In this document: positions 37,581-46,697 of the stretch, piece after piece | How positions within the stretch are numbered: the first letter of the stretch is position 1 | How the letters are laid out: the number at the start of each line of letters is the position of its first letter | From: an uncultured Cyclobacteriaceae bacterium | GTDB taxonomy: Bacteria > Bacteroidota > Bacteroidia > Cytophagales > Cyclobacteriaceae | Direction: 5' to 3' | Assembly: GCA_947492745.1 (NCBI GenBank) | Contig: CANLOE010000030.1 | Span: forward strand, 1-62,870 | Length of the DNA stretch: 62,870 nt | Program-made: the position numbers and the translations under genes | The notes under the pieces: model-generated | Database searches by the model: none | The model's input: only the letters and a program-made list of their open reading frames with translations | What the model was told of the DNA's origin: nothing

Positions 37581-38048
37581 ATGGCTGTAACTAGATTAAA
37601 AAGAAAAGGAAGAAGAAATAAGACAACGGCAAGGGTTAGAGTAGAGACCATCCAAAGGTTGAATTCAAAGCCTGTTATTAAAAATGTCGATGTAGAAAAG
37701 ATAAAGGCAGGTTTTTCCGGTACTTCCGCTAAAGCCGAGAAAAAAGAAAAAGCTCCCGCTAAGAAAGTGGAAGCAAAGAAAGAAACTGCACCCGCCGCTG
37801 GTGATGATTTGAGGAAAGTGGAGGGCATCGGGCCCAAAATTGCCGAGATATTTAAAAGTGCCGGCATTGACACATTTGCTAAATTGGCGCAAACCGAAGT
37901 GGACAAGTTAAAAGAGATTTTAGCAGAAGCTGGCGGAAGCTATAAAAGTAAAGACCCTAGCACTTGGCCAAAACAAGCTGAAATGGCTGCCGAAGCGAAG
38001 TGGGATGAGCTTAAAGCTTGGCAGGACGAACTGAACGGCGGAAAATAA
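37581..38048 (+). CDS. Basic protein with C-terminal helix-hairpin-helix domain
   Basis: 155 residues. The first 45 are strongly basic (MAVTRLKRKGRRNKTTARVR), followed by a Lys/Ala/Pro linker (about 50-73) and an HhH/L21-tail-like domain (DDLRKVEGIGPKIAEIFKSA, FAKLAQTEVDKLKEILAEAG, SYKSKDPSTWPKQAEMAAEA). The same C-terminal domain is fused to ribosomal protein L21 and others in Bacteroidota; the N-terminus is not L21. Nucleic-acid or ribosome binding is likely, the exact role unknown. Terminator at 38112. Confidence 0.65.
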   Translation: MAVTRLKRKGRRNKTTARVRVETIQRLNSKPVIKNVDVEKIKAGFSGTSAKAEKKEKAPAKKVEAKKETAPAAGDDLRKVEGIGPKIAEIFKSAGIDTFAKLAQTEVDKLKEILAEAGGSYKSKDPSTWPKQAEMAAEAKWDELKAWQDELNGGK

Positions 38049-38111
38049 TCACCTACATTCTTTCTTTCCGATAGCATTGAACTACAGCTTTTTGCTGATT
38101 TAGATACAAGA

Positions 38112-38147
38112 AAAACCTTGTCCAATAACAGGCAAGGTTTTTTGCTT
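38112..38147 (+). terminator. Rho-independent terminator of the HhH gene
   Basis: AAAACCTTG/CAAGGTTTT stem with a 12-nt loop, followed by T-rich sequence. Confidence 0.8.
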
Positions 38148-38182
38148 TTGTGCTCGCAATAGGAAAGCTATTGATTATTTTG

Positions 38183-38353
38183 GGTTTAAAGGTATTCATC
38201 GGATCTTCTGTTTCGGATTAGAAAGCTTCAAATCAGTGAAATGCATGTGTTTTTTTGAATTAACCGTAGTGATACTACGCTGAATCTAAGAAAACTTGTT
38301 GATTTGTTGTATTTTAGGCGCTCATGGTGCATCTCCAATGCATAATTTTGGCT
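38183..38353 (-). repeat. B-family element, diverged and inverted
   Basis: AAGCTTCAAATCAGTGAAATG, TTGAATTAACCGTAGTGATA and CCAATGCATAATTTTGG follow in inverted B order. A C-type end (CTATTGATTATTTTGGGTTT, 38168-38187) overlaps its left border. The spacer holds nothing else. Confidence 0.55.
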
Positions 38354-38380
38354 AAAAGAGTCTCTTGATAAAATCAAATT

Positions 38381-38881
38381 TCACCTACCTCTTTTGCCCA
38401 ATTCTATAGCCTGCATTTGTTGTACCTTCTCATCTTGTATCTCAAATCGGAGTAAGGTTCTGATTTTATGAAAACCCTGTTGTCCAGCGGCACCGGGGTT
38501 TAAGTGCAGTAAGCGGGGGCGCTGTGGGTCGGACATTACTTTCAGTATATGAGAATGCCCACAGATAAAAATATCCGGTGTGTTTTCTATAATGGTTTTG
38601 CGGACTTTTGTATTATATTTCGGGGGATAACCCCCTATATGTGTTATCCAGACTTGGAGTCCCCCTGCTTCAAAGCGTTGATGTTCGGGACATAGCTCCT
38701 GTATGGCCTTATCATCAATATTGCCATAGACTGCCCGTAAGGGTTTGAAGGCCTGTAATGCCTTGAATACGTCTACGGTGCCGATGTCCCCCGCATGCCA
38801 GATTTCATCACAGTCCTTGAAATAGTCAATGACTTTTTCATCCAAATAACCGTGTGTATCCGAAATCAAACCTATTTTCAT
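38381..38881 (-). CDS. YfcE/MJ0936-type metallophosphoesterase
   Basis: 166 residues from MKIGLISDTHGYLD. The calcineurin-like motifs are complete: DTHG, GDIG (HAGDIGTVDV), GNID (VYGNIDD), and GHSH (ICGHSHILKV) preceded by WITHIGG. These coordinate two metals. The family hydrolyses phosphodiesters or phosphomonoesters; the physiological substrate is generally unknown. Monocistronic. Confidence 0.9.
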   Translation of the reverse strand: MKIGLISDTHGYLDEKVIDYFKDCDEIWHAGDIGTVDVFKALQAFKPLRAVYGNIDDKAIQELCPEHQRFEAGGLQVWITHIGGYPPKYNTKVRKTIIENTPDIFICGHSHILKVMSDPQRPRLLHLNPGAAGQQGFHKIRTLLRFEIQDEKVQQMQAIELGKRGR

Positions 38882-39112
38882 TTTCTTTTTTCTGTAATTG
38901 GACAACGTATACGAGCTAGGCCAACAACCATTATCCCTATCCTTCTGGGGTAGGCTACTGATCGGATTGCCTTTACGTACGTTGACTTTGTTTTGACAAA
39001 AAATTTATAGTAACAGGAAATAATATGGCAAATAAAACTATTTCCTGTTAAATTAAAGGATGAATCCTCGGTAATCGTAATCGGGTACATTGACTTTCCA
39101 ATCAATAACTTT

Positions 39113-39676
39113 ATGGCACTTACACTCTCTACTATGTTGCCTTTGGGCACTACGGCTCCTGCATTCCAGCTGTTCGATACTGTTTCTGAACGTACTTTTA
39201 CCTTGGAGGAACTGAAATCCGATAAGGCTACGGTAATTATGTTCATCTGTAACCATTGCCCCTATGTAAAACATATACAAAGCGAAGTGGTCAGACTGGC
39301 AGAAGACTACTTACCCGAAGGTATCAAATGTATTGCCATTAGCTCCAATGATGTGGAGAGCTATCCTGAAGACGCGCCGGATAAGATGAAACAGGAAGCC
39401 AGAAAGTGGGGCTACCCTTTTCCTTACCTATACGATGAGACGCAAGCGGTAGCTAGAAGCTATGCAGCTGCCTGTACGCCTGATTTCTACATCTTCGACA
39501 AGGAGATGGATTTGGTATACAGAGGGCAGTTGGACAGCTCCCGTCCGGGTAATGGAAAACCGCTCAACGGTCAGGATATGCGTGATGCACTGGATGATTT
39601 GTTGAAAGGTAACCCCATCAGCGAAGACCAGGTACCCAGCCAAGGTTGTAATATCAAATGGATAGGAAAAGGTTGA
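39113..39676 (+). CDS. Thioredoxin-fold protein of the AhpC/TSA-redoxin group
   Basis: 187 residues, no signal peptide. Thioredoxin fold with the active-site motif CNHCP (about 46-50) after VIMFI, then CIAISSNDVESYPEDAPDKM and the cis-Pro region ACTPDFYIFD. These match the thioredoxin-family redoxins with a CxxC that reduce disulfides or peroxides in the cytoplasm. The C-terminal Cys in SQGCNIKW is typical of this subgroup. A perfect palindromic terminator is shared with the convergent OmpA gene. Confidence 0.85.
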   Translation: MALTLSTMLPLGTTAPAFQLFDTVSERTFTLEELKSDKATVIMFICNHCPYVKHIQSEVVRLAEDYLPEGIKCIAISSNDVESYPEDAPDKMKQEARKWGYPFPYLYDETQAVARSYAAACTPDFYIFDKEMDLVYRGQLDSSRPGNGKPLNGQDMRDALDDLLKGNPISEDQVPSQGCNIKWIGKG

Positions 39677-39724
39677 TTTGTGCAGTGATATCTATTCCGT
39701 TTTCCTTTTGTACTGCACACTCCC

Positions 39725-39760
39725 AAAAAAGCAGCCTTCAAAATCGATTTTGAAGGCTGC
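39725..39760 (-). terminator. Shared terminator between convergent genes
   Basis: A perfect 30-bp palindrome (39731-39760, arms GCAGCCTTCAAAATC) with a T run on the minus-strand side (AAAAAA at 39725-39730). Confidence 0.85.
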
Positions 39761-39776
39761 CATCCATGGAGTAATA

Positions 39777-40460
39777 TCAATCCATCGGTATATCTCCTCT
39801 TTTTGCTGCTTTTTTCAATTTTTCATTGGCATAAATGGCCAGTTCTACTCTTCTATTTTCTTTTTTCCCAGCGGCAGTGCTGTTATCTGCTACAGGTTGG
39901 CTTTCGCCCGCACCCATGGTGTTGATTCTAGTGGTCGCCACTCCCAGGGAAGTAGCATAAGAAGCTACAGCCGCGGCCCTTTTTTCAGATAGGGTCTGGT
40001 TGTAATCGTCACTGCCACTGGCATCGGTATGTCCGATGATCATTACTTCTGTGTCACCGTATTTTTTTAGGGTTTCGGATAGACTTCTAATGTTTTGTTT
40101 TGCAGCCGATTTTAGACTGGAAGAGTTTACATCGAACAAAATCCCGGAATCGAACGTAATCTTGATGCCTTCGCCAACGCGTTCTATTTTTGCATTTTTC
40201 AGATCTTTGCGCATTTCGGCAGCTTGCTTGTCCATCCTTCGGCCTATTAGCGCTCCGGCAGTACCTCCAACAGCAGCGCCTATGATGGCACCCGCAGCAG
40301 TATTTCCGGCAGCCTTGCCTATAGCGGCACCTGCAGCCGCACCGCCTAGAGTACCGACGATACCTCCTTTGGCCCCATGGCTTAAGCTGGAACAGCTACT
40401 CATCAAAATAAGTCCTGTTAAAAGAAGACTCAAACCCGTAAGAATTCGTGTGTTTTTCAT
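39777..40460 (-). CDS. OmpA-family lipoprotein with glycine-zipper segment
   Basis: 227 residues from MKNTRILTG; a start three codons earlier is equally possible. Lipobox LMSSC (Cys23), a glycine-zipper membrane segment (GGIVGTLGGAAAGAAIGKAA, then GAIIGAAVGGTAGALIGRRM), then an OmpA/MotB domain (ITFDSGILFDVNSSSLK, MIIGHTDASGSDDYNQTLSE, GAGESQPVADNSTAAGKKEN RRVE order). The same architecture as E. coli YiaD. Binds peptidoglycan and anchors the outer membrane. Confidence 0.9.
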   Translation of the reverse strand: MKNTRILTGLSLLLTGLILMSSCSSLSHGAKGGIVGTLGGAAAGAAIGKAAGNTAAGAIIGAAVGGTAGALIGRRMDKQAAEMRKDLKNAKIERVGEGIKITFDSGILFDVNSSSLKSAAKQNIRSLSETLKKYGDTEVMIIGHTDASGSDDYNQTLSEKRAAAVASYATSLGVATTRINTMGAGESQPVADNSTAAGKKENRRVELAIYANEKLKKAAKRGDIPMD

Positions 40461-40850
40461 TGTGATCATGTAAATGTGATAAAAAAATAGATTGTTATAT
40501 AATCCTATATAGTATAGACAGATAACCTCTTCATTCCCCCTATATACTGGCCAAGACAAAAGCCTTGAAAGTGGAATGAGATACTTTTATGAATTTTTCA
40601 ATCAATTCAAGGGAATGTTCGATAAATAAAAATAGCCATAGTCCCCCACAGTACAGAGCTTTTTCCGGATTTATAATTATTAAGACCATTGGGCTAAGGA
40701 GGGCTACGGAAACAGTATAGTCGGAGTGAATCAGCAGGTGTGGCTTGCCGAATGACCATTGTTCGCGACTCCCCCATTTTTTTCAGCCTTTCTCTTGGAG
40801 AAAGCATAGAACGTATTCCCGTTTTGGTTTCTTTTTGAGTACATTTCAAA

Positions 40851-41537
40851 ATGACTGTGTTTGGAAAGAACATTATAGAGACATTATCTATCGACAGCCT
40901 GATTTTTGGCTTTGAGGATGGCCTGAAAATACTATTGGTCAAACACCGGACGGGAATCAGTGCCGGCCGATGGGCTTTGCCAGGTGGATGGATATGTCAC
41001 AATGAAAGTTTGGACGATGCAGCTCATCGTATTCTGTACGCACTTACGGGAGTCAGTGATGTTTACCTCGAACAGTTGCGTGCCTTTGGCAGTTTAGATC
41101 GTTTTCCCGAAAAACGGGTAGTGACCGTAGCCTACTATGCCTTGGTAAAACCAAATGCCTATAAACTTATCCCTGGATTTACGGCCTCTGATGCAAGATG
41201 GTTTGCCATCCAAAACCTGCCTTCGCTTCCCTATGATCATAACGATATTCTCAGTTTTGGGCTGAAGCATTTACGTCATATAGTAAAGCACGAACCTATT
41301 GGCTTCAATCTCCTGCCTGAAAAATTCACCTTGCTCCATTTGCAGGAACTCTACGAATCCATTTTGGGCATTAAGCTTGATAAGCCCAATTTCAGACGGA
41401 AGATGATTAAAATGCAACTGCTTACCGATGGTGAAGAGAAGGAAAGGGGAGTAGCGCACCGAGCGGCCAAGTTATACCGATTTGACAAGTCGGTGTACGA
41501 TGAGTGGAAAAAAAAAGGCTTCAATTTTGAGTTTTGA
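40851..41537 (+). CDS. NUDIX-family transcriptional regulator (NrtR/AraR type)
   Basis: 228 residues. An N-terminal NUDIX fold (about 20-145) whose Nudix box is degenerate: GGWICHNESLDDAAHRILYA lacks the Arg-Glu-Glu cluster required for hydrolysis. A winged-helix C-terminal region follows (about 155-228: FTLLHLQELYESILG, KPNFRRKMIKM, RAAKLYRFD). This is the NrtR/AraR architecture; in Bacteroides an AraR of this type senses a sugar and controls pentose genes. Here it is convergent with xylA and next to the xylose genes, so it is most likely the xylose-responsive regulator. Could be repressor or activator. Confidence 0.85.
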   Translation: MTVFGKNIIETLSIDSLIFGFEDGLKILLVKHRTGISAGRWALPGGWICHNESLDDAAHRILYALTGVSDVYLEQLRAFGSLDRFPEKRVVTVAYYALVKPNAYKLIPGFTASDARWFAIQNLPSLPYDHNDILSFGLKHLRHIVKHEPIGFNLLPEKFTLLHLQELYESILGIKLDKPNFRRKMIKMQLLTDGEEKERGVAHRAAKLYRFDKSVYDEWKKKGFNFEF

Positions 41538-41564
41538 AAAAAGAGATTTCGATTGTTGGTATAC

Positions 41565-41591
41565 ATGCCGTACCGATTTTCGGTACGGCAT
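41565..41591. terminator. Bidirectional terminator between regulator and xylA
   Basis: 11-bp arms (ATGCCGTACCG/CGGTACGGCAT) around ATTTT, placed between two convergent stop codons. Confidence 0.8.
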
Positions 41592-41615
41592 ATCTCATGA
41601 ACGGATGGAAATCAA

Positions 41616-42944
41616 TCAAATGGCATTGTTGATGATATTTTCATAGAGTTCCTGCTTGCCGCTGATTTGCTTGGGTTCGATCTGGGCAATTCCGATTTCC
41701 GCTAAGTCGCTCAAGGTCATTTTCCCATTAGTGAATGTTTTGCCTTTTTCTGAATCAAAGGAAGCATAGCGCTCTCGACGCAATGTCGTGAATTGGGTAT
41801 CACTGATAATCTTATCGGCAATCAATAAAGCTCGTGCAAAGACATCCATACCACCGATATGTGCATGGAACAAGTCGACTAGGTCAGTAGAGTTTCTTCT
41901 TGTCTTGGCATCGAAATTGATTCCGCCGCCCTGCAACCCTCCCGACTGAAGGATGACCAATAATGCTTCAGTGATTTCAAAAATGCTGTTCGGGAACTGA
42001 TCGGTATCCCAGCCGTTCTGATAGTCGCCTCTGTTGGCATCGATACTGCCGAGCATGCCCGCATCAGCAGCTACTTGTAACTCATGCTGAAAAGTGTGTC
42101 CCGCCAAGGTGGCGTGGTTGACCTCGATATTGACCATGAAGTCCTGATCAAGATCGTAGGTCTTTAAAAAACCGATGACAGTTGCCGCATCGAAATCGTA
42201 CTGATGTTTAGAAGGTTCCATGGGCTTGGGTTCAATGAAAAAAGTACCCTTGAAGCCTTGACTGCGTGCGTAGTCTTTGGCCATATGTAAAAAACGGGCC
42301 ATATGTTCCAGTTCGCGCTTCATGTCCGTATTCAATAGACTCATGTATCCTTCGCGGCCACCCCAGAAGACGTAGTTTTCTCCATTGAGTGAGATGGTAG
42401 CATCGAGAGCATTTTTGACTTGAGCCGCTGCATGTGCCACTATGGCAAAGTCGGGATTGGTGGCCGCACCGTTCATGTATCTTGGATGAGAAAATAAGTT
42501 CGCGGTCCCCCATAGTAAGCGGATACCGGAGGCCTGCATTTTCTCTTTGGCATAAGTGGTGATCTCCCGGAGCCGTTTCCCTGATTCGGCGAGGTTCTCG
42601 GCTTCATCGACCAGGTCATAGTCGTGAAAACAGAAATAGGGTATTCCCAACTTTGTCATAAATTCAAAGGCAGCATCCATCTTATCCTTGGCCTGTTGTA
42701 TCGGTGAAGTTGCCTGAAGCCACGGAAAAGCCTTGGTGCCCGGACCGAAAGGATCACCGCCCGTATTACAGAGTGTATGCCAATAGGCACAGGCGAACTT
42801 AAAATGTTCTTTCATACTTTTGCCCGCGACTATCCTGTGTTCATCATAAAACTTGAAAGCGAGAGGATTGTCCGATTCCTTTCCTTCGTAGGTTACTTTC
42901 CCTATATTTTTGAAATACTCTTTTTCTCCAATTAAAATGTTCAT
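41616..42944 (-). CDS. xylA: Xylose isomerase
   Basis: 442 residues, the class II length. Catalytic His region [15 protein letters not shown], metal-binding [18 protein letters not shown] and [16 protein letters not shown], and the [10 protein letters not shown] motif are all present. Converts D-xylose to D-xylulose. It is the last of the three genes on this strand, but a 533-bp spacer with a D element (itself containing a B element) separates it from xylB, so it may have its own promoter; a 13-bp palindrome lies at 43056-43068. Confidence 0.95.
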   Translation of the reverse strand: MNILIGEKEYFKNIGKVTYEGKESDNPLAFKFYDEHRIVAGKSMKEHFKFACAYWHTLCNTGGDPFGPGTKAFPWLQATSPIQQAKDKMDAAFEFMTKLGIPYFCFHDYDLVDEAENLAESGKRLREITTYAKEKMQASGIRLLWGTANLFSHPRYMNGAATNPDFAIVAHAAAQVKNALDATISLNGENYVFWGGREGYMSLLNTDMKRELEHMARFLHMAKDYARSQGFKGTFFIEPKPMEPSKHQYDFDAATVIGFLKTYDLDQDFMVNIEVNHATLAGHTFQHELQVAADAGMLGSIDANRGDYQNGWDTDQFPNSIFEITEALLVILQSGGLQGGGINFDAKTRRNSTDLVDLFHAHIGGMDVFARALLIADKIISDTQFTTLRRERYASFDSEKGKTFTNGKMTLSDLAEIGIAQIEPKQISGKQELYENIINNAI

Positions 42945-43055
42945 AGATAGAAATTTGATATGTGTTTAATAATAGGCCCAAGTGCAATGGATTGGGAACA
43001 AATAGATTTCCGGAAAAACCTTTTATGCTAGTGGTTTTCCTCATGATGATAGTGT

Positions 43056-43068
43056 GTTGATAATCAAC
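43056..43068. promoter_or_regulatory. Palindrome upstream of xylA
   Basis: GTTGATaATCAAC, perfect 6-bp arms, 112 bp upstream of the xylA start. A possible operator; no second copy found. Confidence 0.3.
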
Positions 43069-43136
43069 TTGTCAAGCCGGTTAAGGCTATTGGATTGGTC
43101 CATTTTCTCTTTTGTTTTTCAAGAGTAGAATACTAT

Positions 43137-43480
43137 TTAGAGACGGATTTGATTTATTTCGGAAATTTGCCATCAATGTTTAGGGTAGGACCGGCCATTA
43201 AGTAGAATGTCCTTGAGGACATTATTGGCGAAGGGCCGGCCTGCCGCGTGAGCATCATTGATAAAGGTAGCCGCACTATCGGCGAATGATGCGTCAAATG
43301 ATTACAGACTAATGAACAGGATAGAGAAAGCATTTAACACAGGTCATGCATTGAAAAATCTACTGCGGATTTAAATAGCTGCAAACCGGTCGTTGCACTA
43401 CATTTTTTGAATTCACCATAGCGGTGCTATGCCAAATCCAATAAAACTCCCTGATTTATGGACATTAAAACAGTCTCTTA
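43137..43480 (+). repeat. D-family element with a B element inside, ending in the xylB stop codon
   Basis: Starts TTAGAGACGGATTTGA, continues with the D interior (GTCCTTGAGGAC, GCGAAGGGCCGGCCTGCCGC) and closes AAAACAGTCTC-TTA at 43466-43480. The final TTA (43478-43480) reads TAA, the xylB stop, on the minus strand. A truncated B element replaces part of the interior. Confidence 0.85.
43336..43465 (-). repeat. B-family element, truncated, inside a D element
   Basis: Reverse orientation; AACACAGGTCATGCATTG at one side, CAAACCGGTCGTTGCACTAC and the hairpin CATAGCggtGCTATG inside; breaks off after CCTGATTTATGG. Confidence 0.8.
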
Positions 43481-44971
43481 GTCATGTGATAGTTTTTTTT
43501 CCAGCTCACTTTTCCACTGTTGATAAACTTCTTTATATTGAGCGGTTTTGCTCCTATCGGGAGCTATTGATTCGAGACACTCTAAGTTCCGGAAAGCTTC
43601 CTCATAGGATTCATAAAATCCATTGCCCAAGGCAGCCCCTCTGGCAGCGCCCACAGCCCCGTCCGTGTCATACAATTGCAATTGGGTATCCACGGTATTG
43701 CAAAATGCCTCGCGAAACACCGGGCTAAGGAACATATTGGCCTTGCCTGCGCGAACGACACTTTTAGAAACTCCCAAATCTCCCAATACTTCAAAACCAT
43801 AGTTCAGGGCGAAGACTATGCCCTCTTGTGCTGCTCGGTAGAGGTGTGCTTTATGGTGTAAATTGAATTGCATTCCTTCCAGTGTTGCACCCGTATCTCG
43901 ATTTTGTAGCAATCGTTCTGCACCATTGCCAAAGGGGTAAAACAGAAGATTGTCCGCACCTATGGGGATTCGGGAAGCTGCTTCGTTCATCTGATCATAA
44001 CCCCCGTTGATAGGAGCGATAGTGTCTCTGAGCCAACTGTTGAGACGTCCTGTGCCGTTGACGCAGAGCAACAGGCCGTTTCTTTTTTGCTGTTCGCTGC
44101 TGTTGACATGGCGAAATGTATTGATCCTCGATGCATCGTCCTGAATGTCCTCATCCATAACGGCATAGATTACTCCTGAGGTACCCGCTGTGGCAGCTAC
44201 TTCACCGGGCTGGAGTACATTGAGGGCAAAGGCATTGTTCGGCTGGTCTCCCGCTCGGTAGGTAATGGGAGTCCCTTTTTTCATACCGAGTAGATGGGCC
44301 ATTGTTTCTGAAACGACACATTGTTTTCCAAAGCTCGGGACAATATCGGGTATCATCCTTTCCTCAAAACCGAAATAGTCCAGTACTCTTTTAGATACCT
44401 TCTCCTCCTTATAGTCCCAGAAAATGCCTTCAGAAAGCCCGGAAGCTGTAGTGGTGGCGGTCCCAGAGAGTTTAAAGGCAATATAGTCTCCCGGTAACAT
44501 GAAATACCTGGTTTTTTCGAGATTTTCAGGTTCCGAATCTTTTACCCACTTTAGCTTGGAGGCGGTGAAATTACCTGGAGAATTGAGTAGATGTTGCCGG
44601 CAATAATCCCATCCCAGTTCTTCAAAGGCTTTATTGCCGATGGCTACGGCCCGACTATCGCACCAAATGATGGCTGGACGAATGACCTCAGCCTTTTGGT
44701 TTACCAAGACCAGACCGTGCATCTGATAGGCGATGCCGATACCCGAAATAAGAGAAGGGGAGAGGCTCGTCTTCGTCAGTACTTCTTTGAAGGCTACTTG
44801 AAAGTTATCCCACCAGTCTTCGGGAGCCTGTTCGGCCCACCCTTGGCGTGATGATGTAATTTCCATTTCGGAAGAAGGACTGAAAGCATTTCCCAAAGAC
44901 TTTCCCTTATCCGCATCGAACAAGGCCACCTTTACCGAAGAACTTCCTATATCTATTCCCAATGTGTACAT
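43478..44971 (-). CDS. xylB: Xylulokinase (FGGY family)
   Basis: 497 residues. FGGY carbohydrate kinase: N-terminal phosphate motif LGIDIGSSSVKVALFD, substrate-contact YQMHGLVLVN, IWCDSRA, the domain-II ATP motif TAGTSGVIYAV and C-terminal GAVGAARGAALGNGF. Phosphorylates D-xylulose to feed the pentose-phosphate pathway. The stop codon lies in the terminal repeat of a D-family element, so the final residues (KKLSHD) may be shaped by that insertion. It starts 20 bp after the transporter stop: an operon. Confidence 0.9.
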   Translation of the reverse strand: MYTLGIDIGSSSVKVALFDADKGKSLGNAFSPSSEMEITSSRQGWAEQAPEDWWDNFQVAFKEVLTKTSLSPSLISGIGIAYQMHGLVLVNQKAEVIRPAIIWCDSRAVAIGNKAFEELGWDYCRQHLLNSPGNFTASKLKWVKDSEPENLEKTRYFMLPGDYIAFKLSGTATTTASGLSEGIFWDYKEEKVSKRVLDYFGFEERMIPDIVPSFGKQCVVSETMAHLLGMKKGTPITYRAGDQPNNAFALNVLQPGEVAATAGTSGVIYAVMDEDIQDDASRINTFRHVNSSEQQKRNGLLLCVNGTGRLNSWLRDTIAPINGGYDQMNEAASRIPIGADNLLFYPFGNGAERLLQNRDTGATLEGMQFNLHHKAHLYRAAQEGIVFALNYGFEVLGDLGVSKSVVRAGKANMFLSPVFREAFCNTVDTQLQLYDTDGAVGAARGAALGNGFYESYEEAFRNLECLESIAPDRSKTAQYKEVYQQWKSELEKKLSHD

Positions 44972-44991
44972 AATGGTTTAGGTTTAATGGC

Positions 44992-46371
44992 TTATTTTTT
45001 CCAGAGCAGGTCCATCTCCTCTAGTCTCTTTCCTTTTGTTTCGGGAACAATCCCCCAATTGAATACCATAGAAACAATACACATAATACCATACAACCAA
45101 AAAGGAAAGGCACCATGAAACATATTGTTCAAGGTCTCACTGCCCATCATCATGGGAAAGGTCTGTGAAACAATATAATTGAAGGTCCACTGCGCAGCTA
45201 CCGCTATGGATAGTGCTATGCTTCTGATTCGGTTAGGGTAGATTTCGGCAAGCAACACCCATGTGACGGGTCCTAGAGACAGGGCGAAAAAAGCGATATA
45301 ACCCAAAATGAAAATCAGTAACCAACCGTCAGTATTCTGAAAATAGGCAGCAAAACCGATGGAAAGCATACAGATGCCCATTCCTACAGAGCCGATGACC
45401 ATTAATGGCTTTCTCCCAAAACGGTCTACTGTCACAATAGCGATAATAGTGAACAACAGATTCACCGCCCCCACGATAATGGTCTGTATTAGAGCAGTAT
45501 CCATACCATCCCCCATTTTTTTGAATATCTCAGGAGCATAATAGAGAAATACATTGATACCTGTCACCTGCTGTAGTACCGATAGGCCGATACCAATCAG
45601 TAAAGCACGGAAAATGCCTTTTTGAAACAAGTTACCAAACGTGACCGTAGCTTGATCTTTCTCTTTTTGTAATGAGCTGTGGATGGCCTTAAGTTCCTGT
45701 GCCGATTCTTTAGAATCCGAAATTTTCTCTAGCACTTTCCGCGCTTCTTCTGTCCGGCCTTTCATGATCAACCACCTAGGACTCTTGGGTACACTGAGCA
45801 GCAGGAAAAAAAACAGTGCTGCGGGAATAGCTTCGGAACCAAACATCCACCGCCATCCCCAAGTAGTATTCCATTCGCTATCACCCTGTAATGATATATA
45901 GTAATTGACAAAGTAAATCAGTAAAATGCCGAATACGATAGCTAACTGATTGTAGGAAACCAGACGGCCGCGAATCGGCGAAGGAGCTATCTCCGCGATG
46001 TACATGGGCGAAAGCATGGACGCAATGCCCACACCTATACCGCCCAGGATACGGTAAAAAATAAAGAGACTGAAAACATCCGGTAATGCAGAACCGACAG
46101 CAGAGACAAAAAACAACAGCGCAGCAAAAAGCAAGGATGATTTTCTTCCAAATCGTGTACAGATATATCCTGCTATCAAAGCTCCTAATATGCAGCCCAA
46201 AAGGGCACAGGAAGCTGCAAAACCCATAGCAGTATCGCTCAGTGAAAAATGGACTTGTACCGAACCAATGGCCCCGGAAACAACGGCTGTATCATAACCG
46301 AACAACAGCCCTCCCAAAGTAGCAACTAGTGTGATGTAAGTAGTATTGAAAGAGTGAGTAGTCTGTCCCAT
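44992..46371 (-). CDS. Sugar/H+ symporter of the MFS (XylE-like)
   Basis: 459 residues with 12 predicted membrane helices. Sugar-porter signatures: GRKSSLLFAA and DRFGRKPLMVIG in the loops 2-3 and 8-9, VPKSPRWLIMKG at the end of helix 6, QQVTGINVFLYYAPEIF in helix 7 and PETKGKRLEE at the C-terminus. These match E. coli XylE and relatives. With xylB and xylA this makes a xylose uptake and catabolism unit. A 21-bp palindrome sits 17 bp upstream of the start. Confidence 0.9.
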   Translation of the reverse strand: MGQTTHSFNTTYITLVATLGGLLFGYDTAVVSGAIGSVQVHFSLSDTAMGFAASCALLGCILGALIAGYICTRFGRKSSLLFAALLFFVSAVGSALPDVFSLFIFYRILGGIGVGIASMLSPMYIAEIAPSPIRGRLVSYNQLAIVFGILLIYFVNYYISLQGDSEWNTTWGWRWMFGSEAIPAALFFFLLLSVPKSPRWLIMKGRTEEARKVLEKISDSKESAQELKAIHSSLQKEKDQATVTFGNLFQKGIFRALLIGIGLSVLQQVTGINVFLYYAPEIFKKMGDGMDTALIQTIIVGAVNLLFTIIAIVTVDRFGRKPLMVIGSVGMGICMLSIGFAAYFQNTDGWLLIFILGYIAFFALSLGPVTWVLLAEIYPNRIRSIALSIAVAAQWTFNYIVSQTFPMMMGSETLNNMFHGAFPFWLYGIMCIVSMVFNWGIVPETKGKRLEEMDLLWKK

Positions 46372-46387
46372 GTGTCAATATAACCAG

Positions 46388-46408
46388 TTATAGTCAAAAA
46401 GACTATAA
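46388..46408. promoter_or_regulatory. Perfect palindrome upstream of the xylose symporter gene
   Basis: TTATAGTC-aaaaa-GACTATAA with perfect 8-bp arms, centred 27 bp upstream of the start codon. Placement over the translation-start region is typical of a repressor operator; the NUDIX regulator at 40851 is the obvious candidate. A half-site TATAGTC occurs at 40716-40722, upstream of the regulator. Confidence 0.5.
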
Positions 46409-46532
46409 TATCCATTTTTTTTTCCAGCTTCATTTTTCTATTGCAGGATATTTCAGTATTTGTAATACTGCTCTATTGCATAAGTTTGTATATGAACAGT
46501 GAGCAACATACTTACTTAGGTTTGCTTCTGTT

Positions 46533-46617
46533 GAATCCAAGTTGATCAATAGGATTTCGTGATGAGGACATAATTACTATAAAATCAGTGGTTTAAGTAG
46601 GGGCAGGTCTCAAGAAG
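46533..46617 (+). repeat. C-family element, left part
   Basis: GAATCCAAGTTGATCAATAGG, TTTCGTGATGAGGACATAATT and AAAATCAGTGGTTTAAGTA match the first half of the copy at 54171. The right half is missing. Confidence 0.7.
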
Positions 46618-46697
46618 TATTCTATTGCTTTATCCAAATTAAGGAGTGCTTTTCAACTAGCGTATTACGTATTGTATTTTTGCAAATACTTTTTGAA

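Noticed and set aside
40694-40942. 82-codon minus-strand ORF upstream of the NUDIX gene
   Set aside because: Overlaps the regulator's start on the other strand and shows no homology or signal.
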